Positions 8,556 to 16,324 of a DNA stretch of 61,559 bases are shown piece after piece (the stretch's first letter is position 1; the number at the start of each line of letters is the position of its first letter). This DNA comes from Sedimentisphaerales bacterium (GTDB lineage: Bacteria; Planctomycetota; Phycisphaerae; Sedimentisphaerales; Anaerobacaceae). The DNA is taken from contig JANQHJ010000001.1 of assembly GCA_028282745.1 (NCBI GenBank), forward strand, positions 1 to 61,559. Direction: 5' to 3'. The notes beneath the pieces were generated by a model that worked only from the letters and a program-made list of their open reading frames with translations, had not been told where the DNA came from and made no database searches. Position numbers and translations under genes: made by a program.

Positions 8556-10370
8556 ATGGATATTAACGTTTCTAAACTGCAAGCAGTCATTAATTCCCTT
8601 GAGACGGAACTTTTCAATCGACGCAATAATGATGGTTATTGGGAGGGACGTCTTTCCAGCAGTGCTCTTTCAACTGCAACAGCTGTTTTTGCATTAGCCG
8701 TTGTTGATAGAGAAAAATACGACGTGCTTATAAACAAGGGTGTGTACTGGCTCTGCGGGAATATTAACGATGATGGCGGGTGGGGAGATACTATACGCAG
8801 TAAAAGTAATATAAGTACAACGCTTCTTGCATTAACAGCTATTTCCTATATCAACAGAAATGAACATGAAAAAACGATAGGCTCTGCTCAAAAATGGCTA
8901 ACTAAACGGGCTGGAAGTTTAGAGCCTAAGGCTTTGATAAAAGCTATAGATCAAAAGTACGGCGATGACAAAACTTTCTCATGCCCTATTTTGACTATGG
9001 CTGCCTTGGGAGGTGTTTTAGGGAGTAACGTAAAGATTTGGGATAACATCAAAGCTTTGCCTTTTGAGTTGGCTGCGTTTCCGCAGTCATGGTTTCGCTT
9101 TTTAGGATTACCTGTTGTCAGTTACGCCCTGCCGGCCCTTATCGCAATTGGCCAGGTTAATTATTTTCATAAAAAACCCGGCAATCTTTTAGTAAGCCTC
9201 ATTCGAAAAATAACTATTCATCGAACCAGAAAAGTATTGCAAAAAATTCAACCTCAAAGCGGCGGCTTTCTTGAAGCTGCGCCTCTAACAAGTTTTGTAG
9301 TAATGAGTTTGGCGTCGATGGGATTAAGCGATTACCCTGTAGTAATAAAAGCGGTTCGATTTTTAGAAAGCAGTGTTAGAGATGACGGCAGTTGGCCGAT
9401 CGATACGAATCTTGCGATCTGGGTGACAACACTTTCGGTTAATGCTTTATCAATAAAAGAAAAGCTAAGTGAAATATCCAAGACAAAAGACTGGTTGTTA
9501 TCACAACAATACAAACATAAACACCCTTATACCGGTGCCGAGCCAGGCGGTTGGGCATGGACAAATCTTAGCGGTGCTGTCCCCGATGCGGATGATACGG
9601 CGGGGGCGTTGCTTGCGTTGCGAAATATATCTGGGCCGGATATGAATATAATAAAAGCGGCTCGTTCAGGTATCGAATGGTTATTGGAAATCCAAAATAA
9701 GGACGGCGGTATTCCTACATTTTGTAAAGGCTGGTCAAAACTTCCATTTGATCGTAGCAGTTGTGACCTGACCGCTCATGCCGTTGCCGCTATGTCAGCG
9801 TGGCAGGATTCTTTTGATAGTAAACTAAGAAGAAAAATATCAAAGTCGTTAAGGCGAGCGGTCATATTTTTACAAAAAGCTCAGAATCCGGATGGCAGCT
9901 GGCATCCTTTATGGTTTGGTAATGAATCGGCACCGAAAAGTAACAATCCATCATATGGCTCTGCAGGAGTTTTGACGCATATATCTGCCGTAACATCCGA
10001 TAACAATAGAACTCTGACGCATAATATTCAAAAAGGGCTGAATTGGCTTCTTATTAATCAAAATATAGATGGCGGCTGGGGTGCTGTTAAAGGTGTTTCT
10101 TCGTCAATAGAAGAGACCGCTTGGGTTATTGATGCCTTATCAAGCTTGCTTTTATCCAGCTATGAGATCCAAGGTCAAAATGATATAAAATCTGCAATCA
10201 AAAAAGGATTGGGCTGGTTAATGCCCCGTATTGAAGAGCCCGATAAAATCTCTGCTACTGCTATAGGGTTATATTTCGCCCGGTTGTGGTATTACGAAGA
10301 ATTGTATCCGTTAATATTTTCGCTAAGCGCCATGCAAAAAGTCTGTCTGGTAAAGTCGCTTTTGCAATAA
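8556..10370 (+). CDS. squalene-hopene-cyclase-like class II terpene cyclase
   Basis: A 604-residue protein with the beta-gamma double-barrel layout of squalene-hopene cyclase. The protonating motif is present as DADD (344-347) inside VPDADDTAGALLAL. QW-type repeats are seen (DDGGWGD near 72, DDGSWPIDTNLA near 276, QNKDGG, QNPDGSWHPLWFGNE, QNIDGGWG). The length is slightly below the usual 630-650. It should protonate and cyclise a polyene such as squalene or a longer or oxygenated prenyl chain. No squalene synthase or HpnCDE gene is present nearby, whereas a prenyl synthase lies two genes upstream, so the natural substrate may not be squalene. It is the last gene of the cluster. Confidence 0.85.
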   Translation: MDINVSKLQAVINSLETELFNRRNNDGYWEGRLSSSALSTATAVFALAVVDREKYDVLINKGVYWLCGNINDDGGWGDTIRSKSNISTTLLALTAISYINRNEHEKTIGSAQKWLTKRAGSLEPKALIKAIDQKYGDDKTFSCPILTMAALGGVLGSNVKIWDNIKALPFELAAFPQSWFRFLGLPVVSYALPALIAIGQVNYFHKKPGNLLVSLIRKITIHRTRKVLQKIQPQSGGFLEAAPLTSFVVMSLASMGLSDYPVVIKAVRFLESSVRDDGSWPIDTNLAIWVTTLSVNALSIKEKLSEISKTKDWLLSQQYKHKHPYTGAEPGGWAWTNLSGAVPDADDTAGALLALRNISGPDMNIIKAARSGIEWLLEIQNKDGGIPTFCKGWSKLPFDRSSCDLTAHAVAAMSAWQDSFDSKLRRKISKSLRRAVIFLQKAQNPDGSWHPLWFGNESAPKSNNPSYGSAGVLTHISAVTSDNNRTLTHNIQKGLNWLLINQNIDGGWGAVKGVSSSIEETAWVIDALSSLLLSSYEIQGQNDIKSAIKKGLGWLMPRIEEPDKISATAIGLYFARLWYYEELYPLIFSLSAMQKVCLVKSLLQ

Positions 10371-10692
10371 GATGTCACGATATTGTCGTGGCTCTAATAC
10401 ATTTCTGAAATCAACACGTTATTTTTTCATATTTAATGGAAGGTGCACATTTGCGAAATCGTAATTATCAACACTGATAATTGCTTTTGCTTATTCAATG
10501 TCAAATGTTTTGTGTCAATACAAAATGCGCAAAATGTTTTTAACATGGCCGGTTATTATGATAACTGGTGCGTTTTTTAATGAGATGTAACCATCAATGC
10601 CGATTTCAACCTTAAAATAATTGATTGATTAATATTGTCAGGGTAAATGCACTGTCAGCTATGAAGAGACTGGCCGTTGAAAGGAGTATTGG
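10371..10692. other. intergenic region between the terpenoid cluster and the porin gene
   Basis: It contains a short inverted repeat just after the cyclase stop (CACGA-TATTG-TCGTG, about 10377-10391) and a perfect 8-bp A/T-rich inverted repeat AATTATCA-ACAC-TGATAATT at 10463-10482. Either may mark the end of the upstream transcript or an operator for the porin gene. I see no coding sequence and no convincing promoter hexamers. Confidence 0.4.
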
Positions 10693-12048
10693 ATGAAAAA
10701 GCTTTTAATATCAGCATGTTTGGCCATGATGTTTTGTTGTACCGCTTATTCAGCTACGGATGATGAACTGGCGGCCGTTAAGAAAGAAAATGCTGAACTG
10801 AAACAGCGAGTGACAAAATTAGAGACGGAACTGGAGCAGATCAAAAAGATCGTCTTCAGCGGGCAGGCAAAGCCCCAGCCTGTTGAACCATCTTCTTTGA
10901 GCGATGATGACCTTCAGAAGATTGCCAAGTATGTTCAGGACAAAGGCGCGACATCGAACAAAAAATCCGTCTGGTCGAGTCTTGATATACAGGTATATGG
11001 TTTTATTAAAGCAGATGCTTCGTATGACAACTCGCGAACAACGCCGGGCAACTTTGTCCTTTATGCCGACAACGAACAGCATAAGCGTAACGATAACGAG
11101 TTTAATATAACCGCAAACCAGACAAGGCTTGGTATGAAGATCAAAGGGCCTGATAACGGCAAGCTGAAAACGAGCGGCCGGGTTGAGATTGATTTCTACG
11201 GAAATTATGCTAGTGAAAACAAAGCGAAGATACAACTGCGTCATGCGTACATGACCTTGGATTGGCCTGATGATAATTTCAACATTATTGCAGGTCAGAC
11301 ATCCGATGTTATTTCGCCTTTGAATCCGATGACGCTTAATTACACGGTATTATGGGATGCTGGTAATATCGGCTACAGGCGGCCGCAGATCCGCCTGACC
11401 AAGGTATTCCCGGATGGCGACCGACAATTCAAGCTTGAAGGTGCCATAGCTCGAACTATAAGCAGTAGTTTTGCCGCGTCAGAGGCAGGTGCCGATTCGG
11501 GCCATCCGACCTTCCAGGCTCGTGCAAGTGTCAGGTTCCCCTGGATAAATGACAAAACAACGGAGATCGGTGTTTCCGGTCACTGGGGCAAAGAAGAGTA
11601 TGACGTCAATGCCGTCAACTATAAGAACAAAAAGTTCGACTCGTGGTCTTTCAATATTGACCTGACCCAGCCAATCAATGACTGGTTGAAGTTTAAGGGC
11701 GAATTTTTCTGTGGCGAAAATCTCGGAACATACTTTGGCGGTATAGGCCAGGGAGTCAACACGACTACCATGAAGGAAATACGTGCCAAGGGTGGCTGGG
11801 TAGCCGTAACGATAGGCCCGTTTGACAAATGGACGTTTAATGTCGGCGGTGGTATGGACTGTGTCAAAGAAGATGATATTTCCACCGGAGGCCGACAGTC
11901 AAACCGTTCGATATTCGGTAACTTACTTTACGCATTTAATAAACATATGACATTTGGCTTCGAGTTGTCTCACTGGAGAACCGAATACAAGGGGCATGGT
12001 GACGCCGAAAACCTGCGTGCCCAGACCTCATTCATCTATAAATTTTAG
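10693..12048 (+). CDS. outer-membrane porin with N-terminal coiled coil (DcaP-like)
   Basis: A 451-residue protein with strong GAAAGGAG upstream and a clear signal peptide (MKKLLISACLAMMFCCTAYSA). Residues 22-55 are a heptad-rich coiled coil (ELAAVKKENAELKQRVTKLE), the usual trimerising or peptidoglycan-side segment of such porins. The rest alternates aromatic and polar residues as in a 16-18-stranded beta barrel, and the chain ends in aromatic Phe (SFIYKF), the outer-membrane insertion signature. The barrel start (VYGFIKADASYD) resembles DcaP-type trimeric porins. The transported substrate is unknown. It stands alone, with a strong terminator 24 bases after the stop. Confidence 0.8.
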   Translation: MKKLLISACLAMMFCCTAYSATDDELAAVKKENAELKQRVTKLETELEQIKKIVFSGQAKPQPVEPSSLSDDDLQKIAKYVQDKGATSNKKSVWSSLDIQVYGFIKADASYDNSRTTPGNFVLYADNEQHKRNDNEFNITANQTRLGMKIKGPDNGKLKTSGRVEIDFYGNYASENKAKIQLRHAYMTLDWPDDNFNIIAGQTSDVISPLNPMTLNYTVLWDAGNIGYRRPQIRLTKVFPDGDRQFKLEGAIARTISSSFAASEAGADSGHPTFQARASVRFPWINDKTTEIGVSGHWGKEEYDVNAVNYKNKKFDSWSFNIDLTQPINDWLKFKGEFFCGENLGTYFGGIGQGVNTTTMKEIRAKGGWVAVTIGPFDKWTFNVGGGMDCVKEDDISTGGRQSNRSIFGNLLYAFNKHMTFGFELSHWRTEYKGHGDAENLRAQTSFIYKF

Positions 12049-12071
12049 ATAACTCACTTCTATGTTAAATC

Positions 12072-12104
12072 TAAGAGCCCGCCAAAACCGGGCTCTTATT
12101 TTTA
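12072..12104 (+). terminator. rho-independent terminator of the porin gene
   Basis: A perfect 10-bp stem TAAGAGCCCG / CGGGCTCTTA (12072-12081 and 12089-12098) with a 7-base loop, followed by TTTTT. Confidence 0.9.
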
Positions 12105-12171
12105 GAAGCCATAACGCAGGCCTCGAATTTTGCAGCCAATTGCAGTAGATCGAGGTTTTGGGATGGCTTCT
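12104..12171. repeat. nested inverted repeat, about 68 bases
   Basis: Outer arms AGAAGCCAT (12104-12112) and ATGGCTTCT (12163-12171) are perfectly complementary, and inner arms CCTCGA (12121-12126) and TCGAGG (12150-12155) are nested inside. The element lies exactly between the porin terminator and the stop codon of the convergent gene. It may be a palindromic repeat unit or part of the 3' end of the minus-strand transcript. Confidence 0.6.
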
Positions 12172-12541
12172 AGTATTTGTTACTTATACTCAAATACCAG
12201 GAACCATCTTCATTAATACTCAGCAATGCCGGGCCATTTAAAATCTCACCATTGAATTCAAGTGAAATAACACCAGTCTTTTGATTTGTTACTGTGTATT
12301 TTCCAGAATCAACTATCCTTACTTTGCCGGTATTGTTTTGAACCGGCCCTTCATATATAAGATACTTTTTGTGATGATCATATATCTTAACCGCCTTGAT
12401 CGGCCCTGAGTAAATATCTGAGGGATGCTTTTCGAGGCTGTAAGTCTCCAGTACATCGCCGGATTCGAGCATAAGGTCCCAATGAACCTCACAGTCGCAT
12501 TTATGCTCCTGTATAACGAATTTTGTTGCTTCTGCGGTCAT
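12170..12541 (-). CDS. stand-alone LigD-type 3'-phosphoesterase domain protein
   Basis: A 123-residue cytoplasmic protein matching the DNA ligase D N-terminal phosphoesterase (PE) family. FVIQEH carries H13, and VHWDLMLE carries H20 and D22, the expected Mn-binding His/His/Asp set. The middle (HKKYLIYEGPVQNNTGKVRIVDSGKY) matches the HxxxYxxYEGPV block of the short, stand-alone family. PE domains trim 3' phosphates and ribonucleotides at DNA ends. There is no ligase or polymerase domain and no Ku gene nearby, so it acts alone or with partners elsewhere. The spacing between the first His and the HxD is one residue longer than in the classical motif. It is transcribed divergently from the thi operon. 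Confidence 0.78.
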   Translation of the reverse strand: MTAEATKFVIQEHKCDCEVHWDLMLESGDVLETYSLEKHPSDIYSGPIKAVKIYDHHKKYLIYEGPVQNNTGKVRIVDSGKYTVTNQKTGVISLEFNGEILNGPALLSINEDGSWYLSISNKY

Positions 12542-12565
12542 AGAATTCGGCCTGATTTAATTTAT

Positions 12566-12594
12566 TTGTTTATTTGAGCCAATGGTATTATACT
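12566..12594 (+). promoter_or_regulatory. probable sigma70-type promoter of the thi operon
   Basis: TTGTTT (12566-12571), a 17-base spacer, then TATACT (12589-12594). Transcription would begin about 20 bases before the TPP riboswitch. Confidence 0.5.
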
Positions 12595-12617
12595 GTTTCC
12601 AATGAAAATTGATAGAT

Positions 12618-12718
12618 GCCAGGGGAGCCGAAACTCGTGATTTGAGCAAGGCTGAGAATTTCTCGCTGTGGAATGACCCTCTGAACCTGATCAGGTTAAA
12701 ACCTGCGAAGGGAGGCTA
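12618..12718 (+). promoter_or_regulatory. TPP riboswitch (THI element)
   Basis: The conserved blocks occur in order: GGGGAGCC (12622-12629), GCTGAGAA (12651-12658), ACCCTCTGAACCTGATC (12676-12692), and AACCTGCGAAGGGAG closing the P1/P2 region. This is the thiamine pyrophosphate aptamer. It precedes a thiS-thiG-thiH-thiF operon, exactly the expected target, and is followed by an intrinsic terminator that serves as expression platform. Confidence 0.95.
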
Positions 12719-12730
12719 TGATGTATATTT

Positions 12731-12766
12731 AAGGCACTCCTTTTGTAGAAGTGCCTTTTCTTTTTT
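12731..12766 (+). terminator. riboswitch-controlled transcription terminator
   Basis: Stem AAGGCACT (12731-12738) / AGTGCCTT (12750-12757) followed by TTCTTTTTT, ending 10 bases before the thiS start. With TPP bound, the aptamer would let this hairpin form and shut off the operon. Confidence 0.88.
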
Positions 12767-12775
12767 GGGTGAAAA

Positions 12776-12988
12776 ATGGAAACGTTAATTATAAACGGTA
12801 AAACGAAGCAGTATCAAGCAGGGCAGATGCCGGCGACCTTGCTCGCTCTTTTAGAGCAGATGAACATCAAGGCCCCTACTATTGTCGCTGAGATTGACGG
12901 CGAGGTTATTGACCGGCAAAAATTTGCTGATACTAAGATCAATAATGGCCAGAAGATCGAACTGATACGTTTTATGGGAGGCGGCTGA
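12776..12988 (+). CDS. thiS: sulfur carrier protein ThiS
   Basis: A 70-residue ubiquitin-fold protein ending in the diagnostic Gly-Gly (FMGGG). The C-terminus is adenylated by ThiF and converted to a thiocarboxylate that supplies sulfur for the thiazole ring of thiamine. The opening ([12 protein letters not shown]) and core (VAEIDGEVI) fit the family. First gene after the TPP riboswitch and terminator; 2 bases to thiG, so it is co-translated with it. Confidence 0.93.
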   Translation: METLIINGKTKQYQAGQMPATLLALLEQMNIKAPTIVAEIDGEVIDRQKFADTKINNGQKIELIRFMGGG

Positions 12989-12990
12989 TA

Positions 12991-13764
12991 ATGGATAACT
13001 TAGTAATTGCCGGCAGGGAATTTAATTCACGGCTTTTAGTCGGTACTGGTAAATTCGCTTCTTCAAAAGTAATGGCTGATGCCATCGAGGCATGTGGTTC
13101 AGAGATCGTCACCGTTGCCCTTCGAAGAGTTGACATCGAAAATGAAAACGACGACATGCTCTTGGCTATCGACCGTGATAAATATCTTCTGCTGCCGAAC
13201 ACTTCCGGTGCTCGTGATGCCGATGAAGCTGTTCGCTTGGCAAAGCTTGCTCGCGCAGCGAGTAGTATCAACTGGCTAAAGCTCGAAGTAACGCCGGATC
13301 CTTATTATCTATTGCCCGATCCTGTCGAAACTCTCAAGGCCGCTGAGGCGTTGGTCAAAGATGATTTTATAGTGTTGCCATATATAAATGCTGATCCTGT
13401 TTTAGCTAAGAGGCTCGAAGATGCCGGTACTGCAACGGTAATGCCTTTAGCCAGCCCTATAGGTTCCAACCAGGGTATGAGGACACGGGCCGCTATAGAG
13501 ATAATAATCGAGCAGGCTAATGTTCCTGTAGTGGTTGACGCCGGCCTTGGCTTACCATCTCACGCCGCAGAGGCGATGGAGATAGGTGCCGACGCGGTGC
13601 TGGTCAATACAGCAATAGCTACCGCTGCCGATCCATGTGCGATGGCAAGGGCATTCAAACTTTGTGTCAAAGCGGGGCGGACAGCTTATAATTCAGGCCC
13701 GGCTGTCGCTCAGAGAAAGGCGACAGCTTCGAGCCCGTTAACTGGATTTTTGCGCGACGAATGA
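12991..13764 (+). CDS. thiG: thiazole synthase ThiG
   Basis: A 257-residue TIM-barrel enzyme of normal length. It condenses 1-deoxy-xylulose 5-phosphate, dehydroglycine and ThiS thiocarboxylate into the thiazole phosphate of thiamine. Recognisable family blocks are LLVGTGKF near the start, VALRRVD, WLKLEV (with the expected Schiff-base Lys), [13 protein letters not shown], and [21 protein letters not shown]. The start codon is 2 bases after thiS and the stop overlaps thiH. Confidence 0.95.
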   Translation: MDNLVIAGREFNSRLLVGTGKFASSKVMADAIEACGSEIVTVALRRVDIENENDDMLLAIDRDKYLLLPNTSGARDADEAVRLAKLARAASSINWLKLEVTPDPYYLLPDPVETLKAAEALVKDDFIVLPYINADPVLAKRLEDAGTATVMPLASPIGSNQGMRTRAAIEIIIEQANVPVVVDAGLGLPSHAAEAMEIGADAVLVNTAIATAADPCAMARAFKLCVKAGRTAYNSGPAVAQRKATASSPLTGFLRDE

Positions 13765-14927
13765 AAACAATGCAAACTAAATCACAACAATTCAGTTCAA
13801 TATTAACTCTGCGCGGCCTTGATAGAAAATATTCTCAATGGTCGAATGCTCTTAACAACTTTACTGAATCCGATGTGAAGGGGGCTCTGTCAAGTCAGCC
13901 GGGCGTATATCGACCAGAGAAGTTAATGGTTTTAGTGTCACCAGCTGCCCGTGGACATCTTGAGCAGATGGCCCAACTTGCTCATCAGCTAACTGTTCAG
14001 CGGTTTGGCAAAACAATAAAACTTTACGTGCCGTTATATCTATCAAATTATTGCTCAAGCAGTTGTCGCTATTGCGGTTTTAATGTAGATAATAAAATCG
14101 AGCGAAAACGACTTACTATCGAAGAGGCTCTGGAACAGGCTGATATTATAGCCAATGAAGGTTTTCGGGATATACTGCTCGTAAGCAGTGAGGATAGAAA
14201 TTATATCACTGTTGAATACCTTTGTGAGCTTTCAAAGCAGCTGCGGAAAAAGTTCAGCTGTGTCTCTATCGAGGTTTACCAGATGACAGCTGCCGAATAC
14301 TCCGAGCTTTTCGCGGCTGGTATAGAGGGCGTGACGCTCTATCAGGAAACTTATGATCGTGATGTTTACAAGTATTATCATCCGGCTGGGCTAAAGACGG
14401 ATTACGGTCAAAGGCTAAATGTCGCGGATGATATGGCAGCAGCCGGGATGCGTGAGATCGGCTTAGGAGCACTTCTTGGCCTGGCTGACTGGCGAGTCGA
14501 GACGCTGGCGCTTGGTGAGCATGCTCATTATTTAATGAAACGGTATTGGCAGAGCCATATCTCTATATCATTTCCAAGAATCCGGCCGGCCAGTCATGTC
14601 GATGGGCAGCAGTTCGAGCATTTGCTCAGCGATAAGGACATGGTGCAGATGATGCTCGCTCTCAGGCTGTGCTTTGCCGATGTCGGGCTGGTTCTTTCTA
14701 CTCGTGAGCCCGCGTCGCTGCGGGATAATATGGTGTCGCTCGGTATTACACGGATGAGTGCCGGCAGTAAAACGAGCCCCGGCGGGTATTGTAAAACCGA
14801 ACATGCTCTCGAGCAATTCGATGTAAACGACAGCCGATCCGCTTCACAGATAGCAGAGATGCTGAGGGAACGAGGGCTCGACGCGGTCTGGAAAGACTGG
14901 GATTGCGGCTTTATCGATAACAAATAG
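13761..14927 (+). CDS. thiH: 2-iminoacetate synthase ThiH (radical SAM tyrosine lyase)
   Basis: A 388-residue enzyme whose ATG overlaps the thiG stop. It has the radical SAM motif CSSSCRYC (Cx3Cx2C) near residue 100, preceded by YVPLYLSNY, and the ThiH C-terminal region ([22 protein letters not shown]). It cleaves tyrosine to dehydroglycine and p-cresol for thiazole synthesis. ThiH replaces the oxygen-using glycine oxidase ThiO, so its presence fits an anaerobic lifestyle. Confidence 0.95.
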   Translation: MKTMQTKSQQFSSILTLRGLDRKYSQWSNALNNFTESDVKGALSSQPGVYRPEKLMVLVSPAARGHLEQMAQLAHQLTVQRFGKTIKLYVPLYLSNYCSSSCRYCGFNVDNKIERKRLTIEEALEQADIIANEGFRDILLVSSEDRNYITVEYLCELSKQLRKKFSCVSIEVYQMTAAEYSELFAAGIEGVTLYQETYDRDVYKYYHPAGLKTDYGQRLNVADDMAAAGMREIGLGALLGLADWRVETLALGEHAHYLMKRYWQSHISISFPRIRPASHVDGQQFEHLLSDKDMVQMMLALRLCFADVGLVLSTREPASLRDNMVSLGITRMSAGSKTSPGGYCKTEHALEQFDVNDSRSASQIAEMLRERGLDAVWKDWDCGFIDNK

Positions 14928-14936
14928 CAAAGGTCA

Positions 14937-15671
14937 ATGATGCCATTGAACAAACAACAAACTCGAAGGTATCATCGAAATATTATTCTCGATGAAATCG
15001 GTGTCGAGGGGCAGCAAAAGCTGCTTGACTCCAAAGTTCTTGTTATTGGTGTCGGCGGTCTGGGTTCGCCGGCTGCGATGTACCTGGCAGCAGCGGGTAT
15101 CGGTACTATAGGCATAGCCGACGCTGATAAGATTGAACTATCTAATCTGCAACGACAGATTATCCATCACACAAAGGACCTTGGTGTTAGTAAAACTGAT
15201 TCGGCTTCAGAGAAGCTTTCCGCGATCAATCCTGATGTTAGTATTCGCACATATAATTTACTTGTTAAAGAAAATAACGCTTGTGATATTATTAATGAGT
15301 ATGACTTTGTTCTCGATTGTACGGATAACTTCGAGTCCAAGTTTATGATTAACGAAGCATGTTGCTCTGCGAAGAAACCATTTTCTCATGCCGGCATTTT
15401 AGAGTTCCAGGGTCAATTAATGACCATCTTAGCCGGGCAGACCGCATGCTATAGATGTGTTTTTGACGGCCCGCCGCCAGCAAGCAAAGTTGCTGGTGTG
15501 CTCGGCGTACTGCCGGGCGTGATCGGGTCACTACAGGTTACTGAAGCTGTCAAATACCTTTTAGACATTGGTGGATTACTGACAGATACTCTTTTGACTT
15601 ACGATGCTTTAAAAATGGAATTTCGAAAGGTCACCGTAAAACGCAATCCCAACTGTCCGGTCTGTGGTTAG
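14937..15671 (+). CDS. thiF: ThiF/MoeB-family adenylyltransferase
   Basis: A 244-residue E1-like enzyme with the nucleotide-binding VIGVGGLGSPAAMYLA near residue 35, the family N-terminus RRYHRNIILDEIG, and zinc-binding pairs CYRC and CPVC (last residues NPNCPVCG). ThiF, MoeB and HesA cannot be separated by sequence alone; position as last gene of a TPP-controlled thiSGH operon indicates ThiF, which adenylates the ThiS C-terminus. AAAGG lies just upstream of tandem ATG codons. It may also serve a molybdopterin carrier. Confidence 0.9.
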   Translation: MMPLNKQQTRRYHRNIILDEIGVEGQQKLLDSKVLVIGVGGLGSPAAMYLAAAGIGTIGIADADKIELSNLQRQIIHHTKDLGVSKTDSASEKLSAINPDVSIRTYNLLVKENNACDIINEYDFVLDCTDNFESKFMINEACCSAKKPFSHAGILEFQGQLMTILAGQTACYRCVFDGPPPASKVAGVLGVLPGVIGSLQVTEAVKYLLDIGGLLTDTLLTYDALKMEFRKVTVKRNPNCPVCG

Positions 15672-16324
15672 TTGAAACTGCCATAGAGATATTTTTAGCC
15701 ACAGAGGGCACAGAGAAACTAAAATTCTAAATTCTAATATCTAAATCCTAAACAAACCCGAAGCACTAAATCCAAAATACAAAACATTCAAGATTGCCAC
15801 GGCCATATTATGGCCTCGCAATGACATATTAGCAACCCTGCCATAGTGATGGCAGGGCTAAACAATTGGGTTTGTTTTGGGTTTGTTTTTTTGAAAATCG
15901 CCACATAAAGCACAAAAATCAATATAATTGGGTTCGTTTTGCATAAATAAGGTTTTTCATAAATGACCTGTTTTGCGCATAAAATAAGCGCAACCGATTT
16001 GCGACACGGATTAACATCCTCCTTCGCTAAAGCTGCGGAGGGCAGACGACTTCACTTTTTAAAGAGCCAAATATAGTTCTTAGTTTTGAATTTTTAGTTC
16101 TGAGTTAATAGGAATTTCCATAAATATTTCTTCGTTTTTAAAGGCATATATGGCATTCTTGTGATGTTTGGTGAGTATTATACAAAAGCATATGTTGTGT
16201 GTCAAGTGAAAAGTTGAAAAATACACAGAAACCACGGATTTCTCGGATTGACACAGATTATGAGGTATAAAGGAGCTTATATTAATGTCATGTAGCGTTT
16301 TAATTGTTGGCAGTGTTTTGTATT
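15672..16324. repeat. gene-free spacer dense in hairpin and interspersed-repeat-like units
   Basis: No credible gene. From left to right it holds: CCACAGAGGGCACAGAGAA (from 15700); a tract of AAATTCTAA/TAAATCCTAAA-type degenerate repeats (15721-15780); a hairpin with nested arms ATTGC/GCAAT and GGCCAT/ATGGCC (15793-15822); a strong hairpin CCCTGCCAT-AGTG-ATGGCAGGG (15836-15857) followed by T-rich sequence (possible thi operon terminator); TTGCGC/GCGCAA (15973-15993); CCTCC/GGAGG (16018-16041); and CCACGGATTTCTCGGATT-type sequence near 16231. These are the kinds of interspersed, selfish-looking repeats seen in large environmental bacterial genomes. Confidence 0.6.

Noticed and set aside
15673-16324. 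Possible CRISPR array in the repeat-rich spacer
   Set aside because: The repeats are degenerate, of different lengths and unequal spacing, with no cas genes nearby.
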